A DNA stretch of 64,000 nt from Nocardioides alpinus. GTDB taxonomy: Bacteria; Actinomycetota; Actinomycetes; Propionibacteriales; Nocardioidaceae. The stretch lies in contig NZ_FOKC01000010.1 of the NCBI RefSeq assembly GCF_900112035.1, forward strand, positions 90,951-154,950, in the 5' to 3' direction. The first letter of the stretch is position 1, and each line of letters opens with the position of its first letter. Below the pieces are notes generated by a model. It did no database searches. It was not told the origin of the DNA and saw only the letters and a list, made by a program, of their open reading frames with translations. Below are positions 1 through 8,546 of this stretch, one piece after another. The translations under genes and the position numbers were made by a program.

Positions 1-129
1 GTCGGTGTCGATGTCGACCTCGACCCACTGCTCCCCCAGGTCGTCGCACACCCGTACGACGACCTCGCGGGCCGCGTCGCAGAGGTGGCATCCCGGCCGC
101 GAGTAGAGGGTGACGCGAGGACCGTTCAC
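1..129 (-). CDS. Glutaredoxin-like protein (C-terminus cut by window edge)
   Basis: Only 43 N-terminal residues are in the window. They show a glutaredoxin-type strand followed by a redox pair, C14-H-L-C17 (VTLYSRPGCHLC). Family members carry thiol/disulfide electrons in the cytoplasm; the client cannot be told. The GTG start at 129 overlaps the TGA of the upstream ligase as GTGA, so both are probably translated from one mRNA. A glutaredoxin-like gene (Rv0508) lies in the matching M. tuberculosis neighbourhood. Confidence 0.85.
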   Translation of the reverse strand, partial: MNGPRVTLYSRPGCHLCDAAREVVVRVCDDLGEQWVEVDIDTD

Positions 130-1673
130 TCGAGCAGCCCGTCGATCCGCCGCCGCTCGATCCCGCGCAGGCGACCCTTCTGGACCTTGCCGGTGACGGT
201 GAGCGGAAGCGCATCGACGATCTCGATGCGCGTGGGCTGCTTGAAGCGCGCCAGGCGGAGGACCGCGTGCGCCCGGACGGCGTCCTCGAGGTGGGTCATG
301 GGACGCGAGGCGACGACGTAGGCCACCACCGCCTCGCCGGTCTGCGCGTCGGGGACACCGATCACCGCCGCGTCGGTGACGCCGTCCACCTCGCGGATCA
401 CGTCCTCGACCTCGGTCGGGTAGACGTTGAAGCCGCTGACGATGACCAGCTCCTTGACCCGGTCGACCAGGAACAGGTCGCCGCTCGCGTCGAGGAAGCC
501 GACGTCGCCGGTGCCGTACCAGCCGTCTGCGTCGGGGCCGTCGGACCCGTCCGGCCAGTAGCCGCTGAAGAGGTTGTCGCCACGGACCTCGATCACGCCG
601 GGGTCCTCGCCCTCGACGACGTGGTAGGTCTCGTCGACCAGCCGGAGCTCGATGCCGGGCAGCGCCGCACCCACCGACCCGGGCTGGTTCTCGCGGCTGC
701 ACAGCGTGCTCGTCACCACCGGAGCGGCCTCGGTCAGGCCGTAGCCCTGGTGCACCGGGATGCCGGTGATCGCGGTGAACCGCTCGATCACTCCGGGCTC
801 GAGCGGCGCGGAGCCGGACAGCACGAGGCGCACCGGGCCGAGTCGCTCCTTGAGGTGCTCGTCGGGCAACCAGTGGGCGAAGACGGGCGGCGCGATCGGC
901 ACGACGCTGCACGCCTCGTCGTCGATGAGGTCGAGGACCCCCTGCGGGTCGAACTGCTCGACGAGCACGAGCCGCGCTCGGTGGCGCAGCACCCCGCCGA
1001 GGACGGCGTTGAGGCCGTAGACGTGGAAGAGGGGGAGCACGCCGAGCACCACGTCGTCGCCGTGCATCATCGGAGGCTCGACGGCCGCCACCTGCTCGAT
1101 GTTGGCCAGCAGCGCGCGGTGGCTGAGCATCGCGGCTCGTGGCCGGCCGGAGGTGCCGCTGGTGTAGAGGAGGGCGGCCAGCCTCTCGGGGTCCGGCAGC
1201 GGCGGCACCGGTCGTACGACGTCCGCGCGCAGGTCGGCGAAGGCCACCTCACCGTCGTCGGGCTCTGCACCTGTCACCACCACGACCGGCCGCGGAGCAT
1301 CCCCCAGCTCGACGAGCGCAGCGCGTACGACGGCTCGCGCGGTGTCGTCGACGACGACCATTCGGGTGCCGGAATCGGCGATCATCCGGGCGAGCTCCCC
1401 GGACGTCGAGCGCGGGTTGACCGGGACCGCGACGACCTGGGCCCGCAGCACCCCGAGGTAGGCGGTGACGAACTCGATCCGGTTGCCGACGACGACCATC
1501 ACCCGCTGCCCGGCACGGATGCCGTGGGACCCCAGGCCGGTCGCGATCCGGGCGACCTCGTCCTCGAGACCTGACCAGGTGAGGGTCCGGCCGCCGGTCT
1601 CCACGAGGGCCTGCCGGTCGGGCACGTCCGCGGCCGCCTCGGCCACGAAGGCAGAGATGTCGTTGCGCGGCAT
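126..1673 (-). CDS. AMP-dependent acyl-CoA synthetase/ligase
   Basis: A 515-residue ANL-superfamily enzyme that adenylates a carboxylic acid and passes it to CoA. The P-loop signature LLYTSGTSGRP lies near residue 168, GYGLTEAAPV in the middle, WYGTGDVG near residue 400, the hinge region SGFNVYPTEVEDVI after it, and the C-terminal catalytic lysine in TVTGKVQKGRLR. Length and motifs fit medium/long-chain fatty acyl-CoA ligases, but the substrate is not predictable. It is divergent from the HAD gene, with 31 bp between start codons, and overlaps the glutaredoxin gene downstream by 4 bp. Confidence 0.88.
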   Translation of the reverse strand: MPRNDISAFVAEAAADVPDRQALVETGGRTLTWSGLEDEVARIATGLGSHGIRAGQRVMVVVGNRIEFVTAYLGVLRAQVVAVPVNPRSTSGELARMIADSGTRMVVVDDTARAVVRAALVELGDAPRPVVVVTGAEPDDGEVAFADLRADVVRPVPPLPDPERLAALLYTSGTSGRPRAAMLSHRALLANIEQVAAVEPPMMHGDDVVLGVLPLFHVYGLNAVLGGVLRHRARLVLVEQFDPQGVLDLIDDEACSVVPIAPPVFAHWLPDEHLKERLGPVRLVLSGSAPLEPGVIERFTAITGIPVHQGYGLTEAAPVVTSTLCSRENQPGSVGAALPGIELRLVDETYHVVEGEDPGVIEVRGDNLFSGYWPDGSDGPDADGWYGTGDVGFLDASGDLFLVDRVKELVIVSGFNVYPTEVEDVIREVDGVTDAAVIGVPDAQTGEAVVAYVVASRPMTHLEDAVRAHAVLRLARFKQPTRIEIVDALPLTVTGKVQKGRLRGIERRRIDGLLE

Positions 1674-1679
1674 GCGCCG

Positions 1680-1698
1680 ATACTTCCACAGCTAGGCT
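1680..1698. promoter_or_regulatory. Divergent leaderless -10 elements, ligase / HAD genes
   Basis: TAGGCT at 1693-1698 lies 6 nt before the GTG start of the HAD gene (1705). On the other strand AAGTAT (1685-1680), a one-mismatch TAnnnT, lies 6 nt before the ATG of the ligase (1673). The spacing predicts transcripts that begin at or within a base of the start codon. Neither gene has a convincing Shine-Dalgarno. The minus-strand element is the weaker one. Confidence 0.55.
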
Positions 1699-1704
1699 GA
1701 CCGG

Positions 1705-2598
1705 GTGACCCGGTCCGAGCGTCCCAAGCGGCTCAACCTGCAGCAACGATCCGCACTGGCCGGCGAGGCGGCGGCGGCATCCGCGGAGGTCGAGAACGCG
1801 CTGATGACCCCCAGCGACCTGACCGCGGCCGCCTTCTTCGACGTCGACAACACGGTCATGCAGGGCGCCAGCATCTTCCACCTCGCCCGCGGCCTGCACC
1901 GTCGCAAGTTCTTCACCACCCGCGAGATCGCGGGGGCGGCCTGGAAGCAGGCCTACTTCCGGATCGTGGGCGTCGAGGACCCCGAGCACGTGGCCGAGGC
2001 GCGGTCGTCGGCGCTCTCCTTCATCGCCGGTCACACCACCGCCGAGCTCGAGGAGCTCGGCGAGGCGATCTTCGACGAGGCGATGGCGCACCGGATCTGG
2101 CCCGGCACCCGGGCCCTGGCCCAGCTCCACCTCGACGAGGGCAAGCGGGTCTGGCTGGTCACCGCGGCCCCCATCGAGATCGCCAGCATCATCGCCCGCA
2201 GGCTCGGCCTCACCGGCGCGATGGGCACCGTCGCCGAGCACGTCGACGGCGTCTACACCGGGCAGCTCGTCGGTGACCTGCTGCACGGACCCGCCAAGGC
2301 GGAGGCGATCAAGGCGCTGGCCGCCCGCGAGGGTCTCGACCTCGCGCGCTGCTCGGCCTACTCCGACTCCAGCAACGACCTGCCGATGCTGTCCATGGTC
2401 GGCGACCCCTGCGCGATCAACCCCGACGCCCGCCTGCGCGCCCACGCCAAGGCGCAGGGCTGGCGGATCCATGACTACCGCACGGGTCGCAAGGCGGCCC
2501 GCGCGGGACTGGTCGCGGCGGCCGTCGCCGGCGCGGTGACCGGTGCCGTCGCGGCCGGCGTGAGCGTCCGCGGTCGCGACCGCTCGGCACAGATGTAA
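1705..2598 (+). CDS. HAD-IB family phosphatase (SerB1-like)
   Basis: A 297-residue haloacid-dehalogenase-superfamily hydrolase. Motif I is F-D46-V-D48-N-T (nucleophile D46), motif II TAAP near residue 153, motif III lysine in GPAKAEAI, and motif IV YSDSSNDLPML near residue 216. The order and the inserted helical cap match the SerB/HAD-IB subfamily, which removes phosphate from small molecules. Residues about 269-288 form an Ala/Gly/Val-rich hydrophobic C-terminal segment that could sit in the membrane. M. tuberculosis serB1 (Rv0505c) lies in a comparable place. The GTG start is chosen because a -10 hexamer lies 6 nt before it. Confidence 0.85.
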   Translation: MTRSERPKRLNLQQRSALAGEAAAASAEVENALMTPSDLTAAAFFDVDNTVMQGASIFHLARGLHRRKFFTTREIAGAAWKQAYFRIVGVEDPEHVAEARSSALSFIAGHTTAELEELGEAIFDEAMAHRIWPGTRALAQLHLDEGKRVWLVTAAPIEIASIIARRLGLTGAMGTVAEHVDGVYTGQLVGDLLHGPAKAEAIKALAAREGLDLARCSAYSDSSNDLPMLSMVGDPCAINPDARLRAHAKAQGWRIHDYRTGRKAARAGLVAAAVAGAVTGAVAAGVSVRGRDRSAQM

Positions 2599-2676
2599 CT
2601 CATAGTTACTCACGGGTTCACAAGACACTCCCTGCCACTTATCGTGGAGACTGCTGCAACCGGGGAGGGAATCCGC

Positions 2677-3498
2677 ATGCGGTCATCAGACGGCCTCGAG
2701 CACTCGCTCGAGGAGGGGCTCGACGCGCTACGGCGCGCGGTGTGGGCTGCCCTCTCGCCGCAGGTGCTCCTGGCCGGGACCGCGTCCCCCGGCTCCGCAT
2801 CGATCCCCGCGCGCGGGCCAGCCGGCCGTTCGGGACCGGGCACCCAGGGACCGGGTGCCCAGGGACCGGGCACCCCGGGACCCGGCGCCTCCGGTCCGGT
2901 CGGCGACGAGGACCAGGCCACCTCCTCCGAGGTCGACGAGGCCGAGCGCGACCGCCTGATCGCCCTGGTCGAGCTGGCCCGCGCCGGGGACAAGGACGCC
3001 TTCGGCCTGCTCTACGACCACTACCAGGCCTCGGTCTACCGCTTCCTCTACTACCGCACCCGCTCCCAGGTGCTGGCCGAGGACCTCACGTCCGAGACCT
3101 TCTTCCGGGCGCTGCGGAGCATGAACAACTTCCGCTGGCAGGGCAAGGACTTCGGCGCCTGGCTGATGACCATCGCCCGCAACCTCACCACCGATCACTT
3201 CAAGGCCGGTCGCACCCGCCTCGAGATGACCACCGAGGACATGACGCCGCACGACGACGCCACGGAGGGGCCCGAGAGCGCGGTGCTCGCCGGGCTGACC
3301 AACGAGGCGCTCCTCAAGGCCCTCACCGAGCTGCCGACAGAGCAGCGCGAGTGCCTCATCATGCGTTTCCTGCAGGGGCTGTCGATCGCCGAGACGGCGC
3401 TGGCGCTCCGCCGGTCCGACGGCGCCGTCAAGCAGCTCCAGCTGCGCGGCGTACGCAATCTGGCCAAGCTGCTGCCGGAGGGGTTGAGAGACACGTGA
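2677..3498 (+). CDS. bldN: ECF-type RNA polymerase sigma factor, BldN family
   Basis: A 273-residue sigma factor. Region 2 spans about residues 90-170 (LAEDLTSETFFRALR, FGAWLMTIARNLTTDHF) and region 4 about 205-265 (LPTEQRECLIMRFLQGLSI). Wording across region 2 and the linker matches Streptomyces BldN, which drives development genes. Like BldN it has a long N-terminal extension (about 85 residues); in S. coelicolor this is processed. Here the extension holds a Gly-Pro run from a 15-bp tandem DNA repeat (2836-2895). ATG 2677 is chosen for the strong upstream GGGGAGGGA. An RsbN-like gene follows after 79 bp. Confidence 0.9.
   Translation: MRSSDGLEHSLEEGLDALRRAVWAALSPQVLLAGTASPGSASIPARGPAGRSGPGTQGPGAQGPGTPGPGASGPVGDEDQATSSEVDEAERDRLIALVELARAGDKDAFGLLYDHYQASVYRFLYYRTRSQVLAEDLTSETFFRALRSMNNFRWQGKDFGAWLMTIARNLTTDHFKAGRTRLEMTTEDMTPHDDATEGPESAVLAGLTNEALLKALTELPTEQRECLIMRFLQGLSIAETALALRRSDGAVKQLQLRGVRNLAKLLPEGLRDT
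2836..2895 (+). repeat. 15-bp tandem repeat in the sigma-factor N-terminal extension
   Basis: Four consecutive copies of a 15-bp unit, GGACCGGGCACCCAG with drift in the last copy. They encode the pentapeptide pattern G-P-G-(T/A)-(Q/P) four times within the BldN extension. The unit length is a multiple of three, so copy-number change keeps the frame. Confidence 0.8.
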
Positions 3499-3577
3499 AC
3501 TCACCCGTAACCCGCGGCTCGTCCCGCTCGTTCGTCTGTGTGGGAGGACCCACCAGCAGTGAGACAGGACGAGCACC

Positions 3578-4831
3578 ATGACAGCCCCATTCTCGGCACG
3601 CCGACGTGCCGACGAGTTCGAGGCACTCCTCTCCCGAGATCCCGGCACGCCGCTCACGGAGCGTGATGCGGAGCGTTTCACCGCCCTCCTGGACGTCGTG
3701 TCCGACCTGCGCGCGATCCCGGAGGTGGCACCGCGCGCCGAGTTCGTGAGCTCGCTGCGCGAGCGCCTGATGGTCGAGGCCGACACGGCCCTCCTCCAGC
3801 AGCCCGCTGCGCCGTCGCGCCTCGCGATGCCGGTCACCACCCGCGCCCGCGACCGGCGGGTCGCCACGCTGCTCGGCGGGGCCGCCCTCGTCGGCGCCAC
3901 CGCGACCATGGCCGTCGCTGCCCAGACCGCGCTCCCGGGCGAGTCGCTGTACGGCGTCAAGCGCGGCATCGAGTCCGCCCAGGTCCGGTTCGCCGACGAC
4001 GACACTGCCCGCGGCCGCGCGCTGCTCGCCCAGGCCGACACCCGCCTCACCGAGCTCGAGGAGCTCACCGCGGGCGAGGGCGGCAACGCCATGCTCATCC
4101 CCGACACCCTCGACGCCTTCACCGAGCAGTCGGGCCAGGGAGTCCGCAGCCTGCTCTCGGCGTACGACCGCAACGGTTCCGACGCCGACGTGCAGCGTGC
4201 GCGCGACTTCACCACCGAGAGCATGGACCGCCTGAGCGCCCTCCAGGGTGTCGTGCCCGAGAGCGCGCGCGACGAGCTCCTCGCCGCCGGCCGGACCCTC
4301 ACCGACCTCGACACGGAGATCGGGAGCGCCTGCCTGTCCTGCTCCGGGGGGATCACCACGACGCCCGACTTCCTGCTCGCCAGCGTCGCCGCGCCCGACC
4401 TGCTCACCGGGCTGGACAGCGACGAGCTGTCCCTCGAGGCGGCGCCGGTCTCCGGTCAGGACGTCACCGGGATCGAGATCCCGAAGGCGCTCCAGTCCCC
4501 CGAGACGCTGCTGCCGACAGCGAGCCCGACGTCGACCCCGAGCCTCGCTCCCGAGGTCCCCGACCCGACCACGCCGACCAAGGGCCCCGGCGACCAGGTC
4601 AAGGACGCCACCGACGGGGTCAAGGACGGCGTCAAGGACGGGGTCGACGACGTCACTGACACCACCGGTGATGTCGTCGAGGGTCTCGACGACGCCACGG
4701 GCGGTGCGATCGGCGGCCTGACGAGCGGCGTCGACGACGCCACCGGCGGCCTCATCGGCGAGGTGACCGGGACCCTCGACAACCTCACCGGCGGCACGCT
4801 CGACAGCGCGACCGGCGGGCTCCTGCCCTGA
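3578..4831 (+). CDS. DUF5667 anti-sigma factor, RsbN-like
   Basis: A 417-residue single-pass membrane protein. The N-terminal ~90 residues (ADEFEALLSRDPG onward) are the DUF5667/RsbN-type cytoplasmic part. A hydrophobic segment at about residues 97-115 (TLLGGAALVGATATMAVAA) is followed by the family's LPGESLYGVKRGIES stretch, which is extracytoplasmic. In Streptomyces the gene after bldN encodes RsbN, the membrane anti-sigma of BldN, so position and sequence both point to that role. The last ~80 residues are a low-complexity tail of DGV/DDATGG repeats that S. venezuelae RsbN is not known to have. Confidence 0.85.
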   Translation: MTAPFSARRRADEFEALLSRDPGTPLTERDAERFTALLDVVSDLRAIPEVAPRAEFVSSLRERLMVEADTALLQQPAAPSRLAMPVTTRARDRRVATLLGGAALVGATATMAVAAQTALPGESLYGVKRGIESAQVRFADDDTARGRALLAQADTRLTELEELTAGEGGNAMLIPDTLDAFTEQSGQGVRSLLSAYDRNGSDADVQRARDFTTESMDRLSALQGVVPESARDELLAAGRTLTDLDTEIGSACLSCSGGITTTPDFLLASVAAPDLLTGLDSDELSLEAAPVSGQDVTGIEIPKALQSPETLLPTASPTSTPSLAPEVPDPTTPTKGPGDQVKDATDGVKDGVKDGVDDVTDTTGDVVEGLDDATGGAIGGLTSGVDDATGGLIGEVTGTLDNLTGGTLDSATGGLLP

Positions 4832-4880
4832 TCGCCCGGCCGCCCGCCCGACCGGTTGCGGTCCTGGTCCGGTGCACACA

Positions 4881-4886
4881 TAGCCT
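4881..4886 (+). promoter_or_regulatory. -10 element for leaderless membrane glycosyltransferase gene
   Basis: TAGCCT ends 6 nt before ATG 4893 and no Shine-Dalgarno is visible, so transcription probably starts at the start codon. Confidence 0.55.
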
Positions 4887-4892
4887 GTCGCC

Positions 4893-6347
4893 ATGATGCG
4901 GAGGCTCGGACGACCTGCACCCTCGCCCGACGGTGCCACCGACACCGCAGGAGGGCCGTCGCGCCTCGTGTGGACAGCGCTCCTCGGGTCACTCCTCGTG
5001 CTGTTCTTCTGCTACACCTACAACGACAACGTGATCACCACGCTGCACGGGATGAACGTGTGGAGCGCCCTGCGTGAGGGGGAGCTGCCCCGCTTCTACT
5101 CCTACAACGCCGACGTCACGCCGAGCAGCACGGACTTCCACACCGCGCCCATCAGCTACGGCTTCGGCATCTACCTCGTCTTCGCCGTCTGGAACTTCCC
5201 GCTGTGGCTCCTGCAGGAGTACGCCGGGGTCGACGTCTTCGACTCCGTCCTGTGCCTGGCCTGGGCCAAGGCGATCACCCTGCCGTTCCTCGCGGGCTGC
5301 TTCTGGGCCGTCGGACGCCTGTGCCAGACGCTGGGCGTCGACCGCGGGCGTACCCGCTGGGCACAGTTCATGTTCCTGTCCTCGGGCCTGACCGTCGCCG
5401 CCGTGTTCATCATGGGTCAGTACGACGTCATCCACCTGTTCCTGACCCTGCTCGGCCTCGACCTCCTCCTGCGCGGCAGGTACCGGTACTTCCTCCTCTG
5501 CCTGGCGGGCGCCGTGGCGCTCAAGCTCTTCCCGCTGTTCGTGTTCCTGCCCGTGCTGCTCCTCCGCGAGAAGCGCTACCTCAGGATCCTGGCCGCCCTG
5601 GCGGCGGCCGTCTCCCTCACCCTGGTCCTCAAGGTGCCGTTCCTCTGGGACTCGGAGTTCTCCTCCGCGCCCGGTGACGGGTTGATCCGCGGCATGGTCC
5701 TCGCCAACCCGCTCCCGTTCGGCATCACCGGTGCGCCGGCGTTCCCGCTCCTGTTCGGCATGCTGTGCATCGCCTGCTTCGTGCTGCGACCGGAGCCCGA
5801 GCGCCTCGCGAGGGCCACCGTCTACGCCGCGTTCGCAGGCGTGGCGCTCTTCTTCCTGGCAACCCCTGCCTACCCCTACTGGTTCGTGATGCTCACGCCC
5901 TTCGTGGCGATCGTCTGGGCCGTCGAGGCCGGTCGCGGGAGGGACCTGGCGACGCTGGACCTCGCCCTGATCGCCGTGACCCTGCTCATCCACCAGATCT
6001 ACTACTCCTGGTGCTTCGACCTCACCGTCGTCCGACCCATGGCGCTGGCCGCCCTGCTGACCCCGGTGGACGACCTGGCGGTCCCGATGTCACCGGCGGG
6101 CATCTACGCGAGCCTGGGCCTGACGCCCTACCTCAGTCTCCTCACCTCGGCGTTCGCGGCACTCCTGATCGCGGTGCTGGTGCTCGGCTACCCCCGCAGC
6201 CACCCGGAGACGCTGTCCCCTGCCGGAGTGGACGGGCCCGAGCGTCGGGTGCTCGTCGTGCGCGCCGCCGTGGGGCTCGGGATGTGCGCGATCCCGGCGG
6301 CGGTCTACCTCTACACGCTCGTCGCGCACGGCACGGTCGGCGCGTAG
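4893..6347 (+). CDS. Polytopic membrane protein, GT-C-type glycosyltransferase-like
   Basis: A 484-residue protein with roughly ten to twelve hydrophobic segments, starting at LVWTALLGSLLVLFFCYTY. The stretch MGQYDVIHLF, between early membrane segments, resembles the acidic loop of polyprenyl-phosphate-sugar-dependent mannosyltransferases (GT-C fold), which add sugars on the outer face of the membrane. The family assignment rests on topology and this one motif, so donor and acceptor are unknown. The gene runs convergently into the plsC-like gene with only 6 bp between stops. Confidence 0.6.
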   Translation: MMRRLGRPAPSPDGATDTAGGPSRLVWTALLGSLLVLFFCYTYNDNVITTLHGMNVWSALREGELPRFYSYNADVTPSSTDFHTAPISYGFGIYLVFAVWNFPLWLLQEYAGVDVFDSVLCLAWAKAITLPFLAGCFWAVGRLCQTLGVDRGRTRWAQFMFLSSGLTVAAVFIMGQYDVIHLFLTLLGLDLLLRGRYRYFLLCLAGAVALKLFPLFVFLPVLLLREKRYLRILAALAAAVSLTLVLKVPFLWDSEFSSAPGDGLIRGMVLANPLPFGITGAPAFPLLFGMLCIACFVLRPEPERLARATVYAAFAGVALFFLATPAYPYWFVMLTPFVAIVWAVEAGRGRDLATLDLALIAVTLLIHQIYYSWCFDLTVVRPMALAALLTPVDDLAVPMSPAGIYASLGLTPYLSLLTSAFAALLIAVLVLGYPRSHPETLSPAGVDGPERRVLVVRAAVGLGMCAIPAAVYLYTLVAHGTVGA

Positions 6348-6353
6348 CGACGA

Positions 6354-7565
6354 TCAGCTGAAGACGCCGTCGCGCTCTCGGAGCAGGTCGAACAGGGTGT
6401 GCTGGATGGTCTCGCGCACCTGGTCGGTCACGTTGAACACCAGCATCGGGTCCTCGGCCTCTGCGGCGTCGTAGGAGTCGGTGCGGATCGGCTCGCCGAA
6501 CTCCAGGATCCACTTCGACGGCAGCGGCACCATCCCGAGCGGGCCCAGCCACGGGAAGAACGGCGTGATCGGGATGTAGGGGACGCCCAGGAGCCGCGCC
6601 AGCGACGGCACGTTGCCGACGAGCGGGTAGATCTCCTCGGCTCCGACCACCGAGAGCGGGATGATGGGTACGCCGGTGCGCAACGCGGCCGACACGAAGC
6701 CGCCCCGGCCGAAGCGCTGCAGCTTGTAGCGCTCGCTGAACGGCTTGCCGATGCCCTTGAAGCCCTCGGGCCACACGCCCACGAGGTCGCCGCCGGACAG
6801 CATCCGCTCGGCGTCCTCGGTGCACGCGAGCGTGGCGCCGCCCTTGCGCGCGAGCGAGCTGACGACCGGCATCTTGAAGACGAGGTCGGCACCGAGCGGA
6901 CGCAGGAAGCGGTGGGCGTTGTCGTGCACGGCCAGCATGGTCATCAGGCCGTCGAGGGGCACGGTGCCGGAGTGGTTGGAGACCACCAGCGCTCCGCCCT
7001 CGGCGGGGATGTTCTCCAGCCCACGCACCTCGAGCCGGAACCACTTCTCCGCGACGGGCCGGAGGGCCGCCATGAAGAAGCGCTCGGTCAGCTCGCGGTC
7101 GAAGCCGTAGTCGTCGACCTCGTAGTCGCCCTCCAGCCGCCGGCGCACGAATGCCATCAGCTCGGCCAGGCGACGCTCCCAGTCGTCGCCGAAGACGTCC
7201 TTGGCAGCGCCCTGGGCTGCTGCGAGCCAGTCACCGACGGGGATGCCGGTCCTGGGCGGTGGTCCAGCCACCTTCTCCCCCGCGCCAACGGTGGCGGGGC
7301 CACCGCTCGCTGCCGGGTCCTGGAAGGGGGGTGCGTCAGCGACCTTCACCCGGGGCACTTCGGTGGCTGGGCCACCGCCGGACGGACGCTTCTTCGCGGA
7401 CGCCTTCTTCGCTGCCGGCCTGACGGCCGGCTTGACGGCCGGCTTCTTGGCCGAGGGTGCGAGGTTGCGAGCGGCGGAGGAGGGCCGGGCGCTGCCGGAG
7501 CCGCGACCCGGGCGACCGCCGGTGCCGATCGGGATGACGACCGCGTCGCGTGCCTCCTCAGCCAC
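6354..7565 (-). CDS. Lysophospholipid acyltransferase family protein (PlsC domain)
   Basis: A 403-residue protein whose C-terminal ~270 residues are a PlsC domain. The catalytic block is VVSNHSGTVPLDGLM, with WPEGFKGIGKPFSERYK and GVPIIPLSVVGAEE as acceptor-binding blocks. It should transfer acyl groups to lysophosphatidic acid or a related lipid. About 120 N-terminal residues are disordered: a Lys/Ala/Pro run like a histone H1 tail (KKPAVKPAVRPAAKK), then two copies of a GGPAT...KVA-PP segment. GTG 7565 is chosen because AAGGAG precedes it by 7 nt; the start overlaps the upstream epimerase gene by 8 bp. The same gene order occurs around Rv0501-Rv0502. Confidence 0.85.
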   Translation of the reverse strand: MAEEARDAVVIPIGTGGRPGRGSGSARPSSAARNLAPSAKKPAVKPAVRPAAKKASAKKRPSGGGPATEVPRVKVADAPPFQDPAASGGPATVGAGEKVAGPPPRTGIPVGDWLAAAQGAAKDVFGDDWERRLAELMAFVRRRLEGDYEVDDYGFDRELTERFFMAALRPVAEKWFRLEVRGLENIPAEGGALVVSNHSGTVPLDGLMTMLAVHDNAHRFLRPLGADLVFKMPVVSSLARKGGATLACTEDAERMLSGGDLVGVWPEGFKGIGKPFSERYKLQRFGRGGFVSAALRTGVPIIPLSVVGAEEIYPLVGNVPSLARLLGVPYIPITPFFPWLGPLGMVPLPSKWILEFGEPIRTDSYDAAEAEDPMLVFNVTDQVRETIQHTLFDLLRERDGVFS

Positions 7566-8535
7566 GACCGGCTCCTTCGAGCGGAGCCGGCGCGAGGTCG
7601 CGGCAGAAGTCGGCGAACGCCGCAGCCGTCGAGTACGCCGGCTCGAAGCCGAGCTGGGTGCGCATCCGGGTGGTGTCCACACCACGACCGTAGGTGAGGA
7701 ACACCAGCTGCTCCGGCGAGAAGTCCGAGATCCGGGCCTGGCGCATGGTGGCGCCGAGGCGGCCGACGGCGAAGCGCGGCATCGCGACGGACGGCGTGCC
7801 GAGCCGGCGTACGGCCTGGCTGAGCGTCAGCAACCCGTCGCCGGCGACGTTGAAGGTGCCGGGGGCTCCGGTGACGGCCGCGTGCCGCAGCACGCGCAGC
7901 AGGTCGTCCTCGTGGAGGAACTGCAGGCGCGGGTCGAAGCCCAGCACCCGCGGGATCACCGGGAGGCGGAAGTAGTTGGTCAGCGGACTGACGACGTGGG
8001 GACCCACGACGTTGGCCGCGCGGATCAGGGTGACGTCGACGTCGGGGCGGCGGCGCGCGAAGCCGCGGACGTAGCCCTCGATCTCGTAGACGTCCTTGGC
8101 ATAGCCGGACGACGGCAGCCGCTTGGGGCCCATGTCCTCGGTGAACATCGCGGGGTCGCGCGGGCTCGAGCCGTACACCGTGGTCGTCGACTTCACGACG
8201 AGGCGCTCGACCGTCGTCGACTTCTGGCACGCAGCGAGGAGCTGCATGGAGCCGATGACGTTGAGCTCCTTCATCGTCCCCCGACCGCCGGCCGAGCCGG
8301 GGGTCGCGATCACGCTCATGTGGACGACCGTGTCGACGTCCTCCTTGGCGAGGACCTTGGCGATGACCGGGTTGCGGATGTCAGCGCGGACGAAGGAGAC
8401 GTCCCCGATGTCGCCCCGCGGGGGTACGACATCCACCCCGATGACTCGCTCGATGGACGGGTCGCCGGCCGCGGCGCGCGCGAAGCGTCGCCCTATGTCC
8501 CGGGATGTCCCGGTGACCAGCACGACCCGCCCCAT
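7558..8535 (-). CDS. NAD-dependent epimerase/dehydratase-like SDR protein
   Basis: A 325-residue extended-SDR Rossmann protein. The dinucleotide loop is the unusual VLVTGTSRDIG instead of TGxxGxxG. The segment at the active site reads SSGYAKDVYEIEGYV, so the lysine is at Y+2 and the usual YxxxK is absent. Catalysis may therefore differ from standard sugar epimerases, or the protein may only bind nucleotide. It sits between bS22 and the plsC-like gene, as galE2 (Rv0501) does in mycobacteria. It starts 11 nt after the bS22 stop, so it is probably in the same operon. Confidence 0.8.
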   Translation of the reverse strand: MGRVVLVTGTSRDIGRRFARAAAGDPSIERVIGVDVVPPRGDIGDVSFVRADIRNPVIAKVLAKEDVDTVVHMSVIATPGSAGGRGTMKELNVIGSMQLLAACQKSTTVERLVVKSTTTVYGSSPRDPAMFTEDMGPKRLPSSGYAKDVYEIEGYVRGFARRRPDVDVTLIRAANVVGPHVVSPLTNYFRLPVIPRVLGFDPRLQFLHEDDLLRVLRHAAVTGAPGTFNVAGDGLLTLSQAVRRLGTPSVAMPRFAVGRLGATMRQARISDFSPEQLVFLTYGRGVDTTRMRTQLGFEPAYSTAAAFADFCRDLAPAPLEGAGRG

Positions 8536-8546
8536 GGTCGAGGGTG

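Noticed and set aside
267..1574. Plus-strand open frame opposite the acyl-CoA ligase
   Set aside because: Antisense shadow; the minus strand has all ANL motifs.
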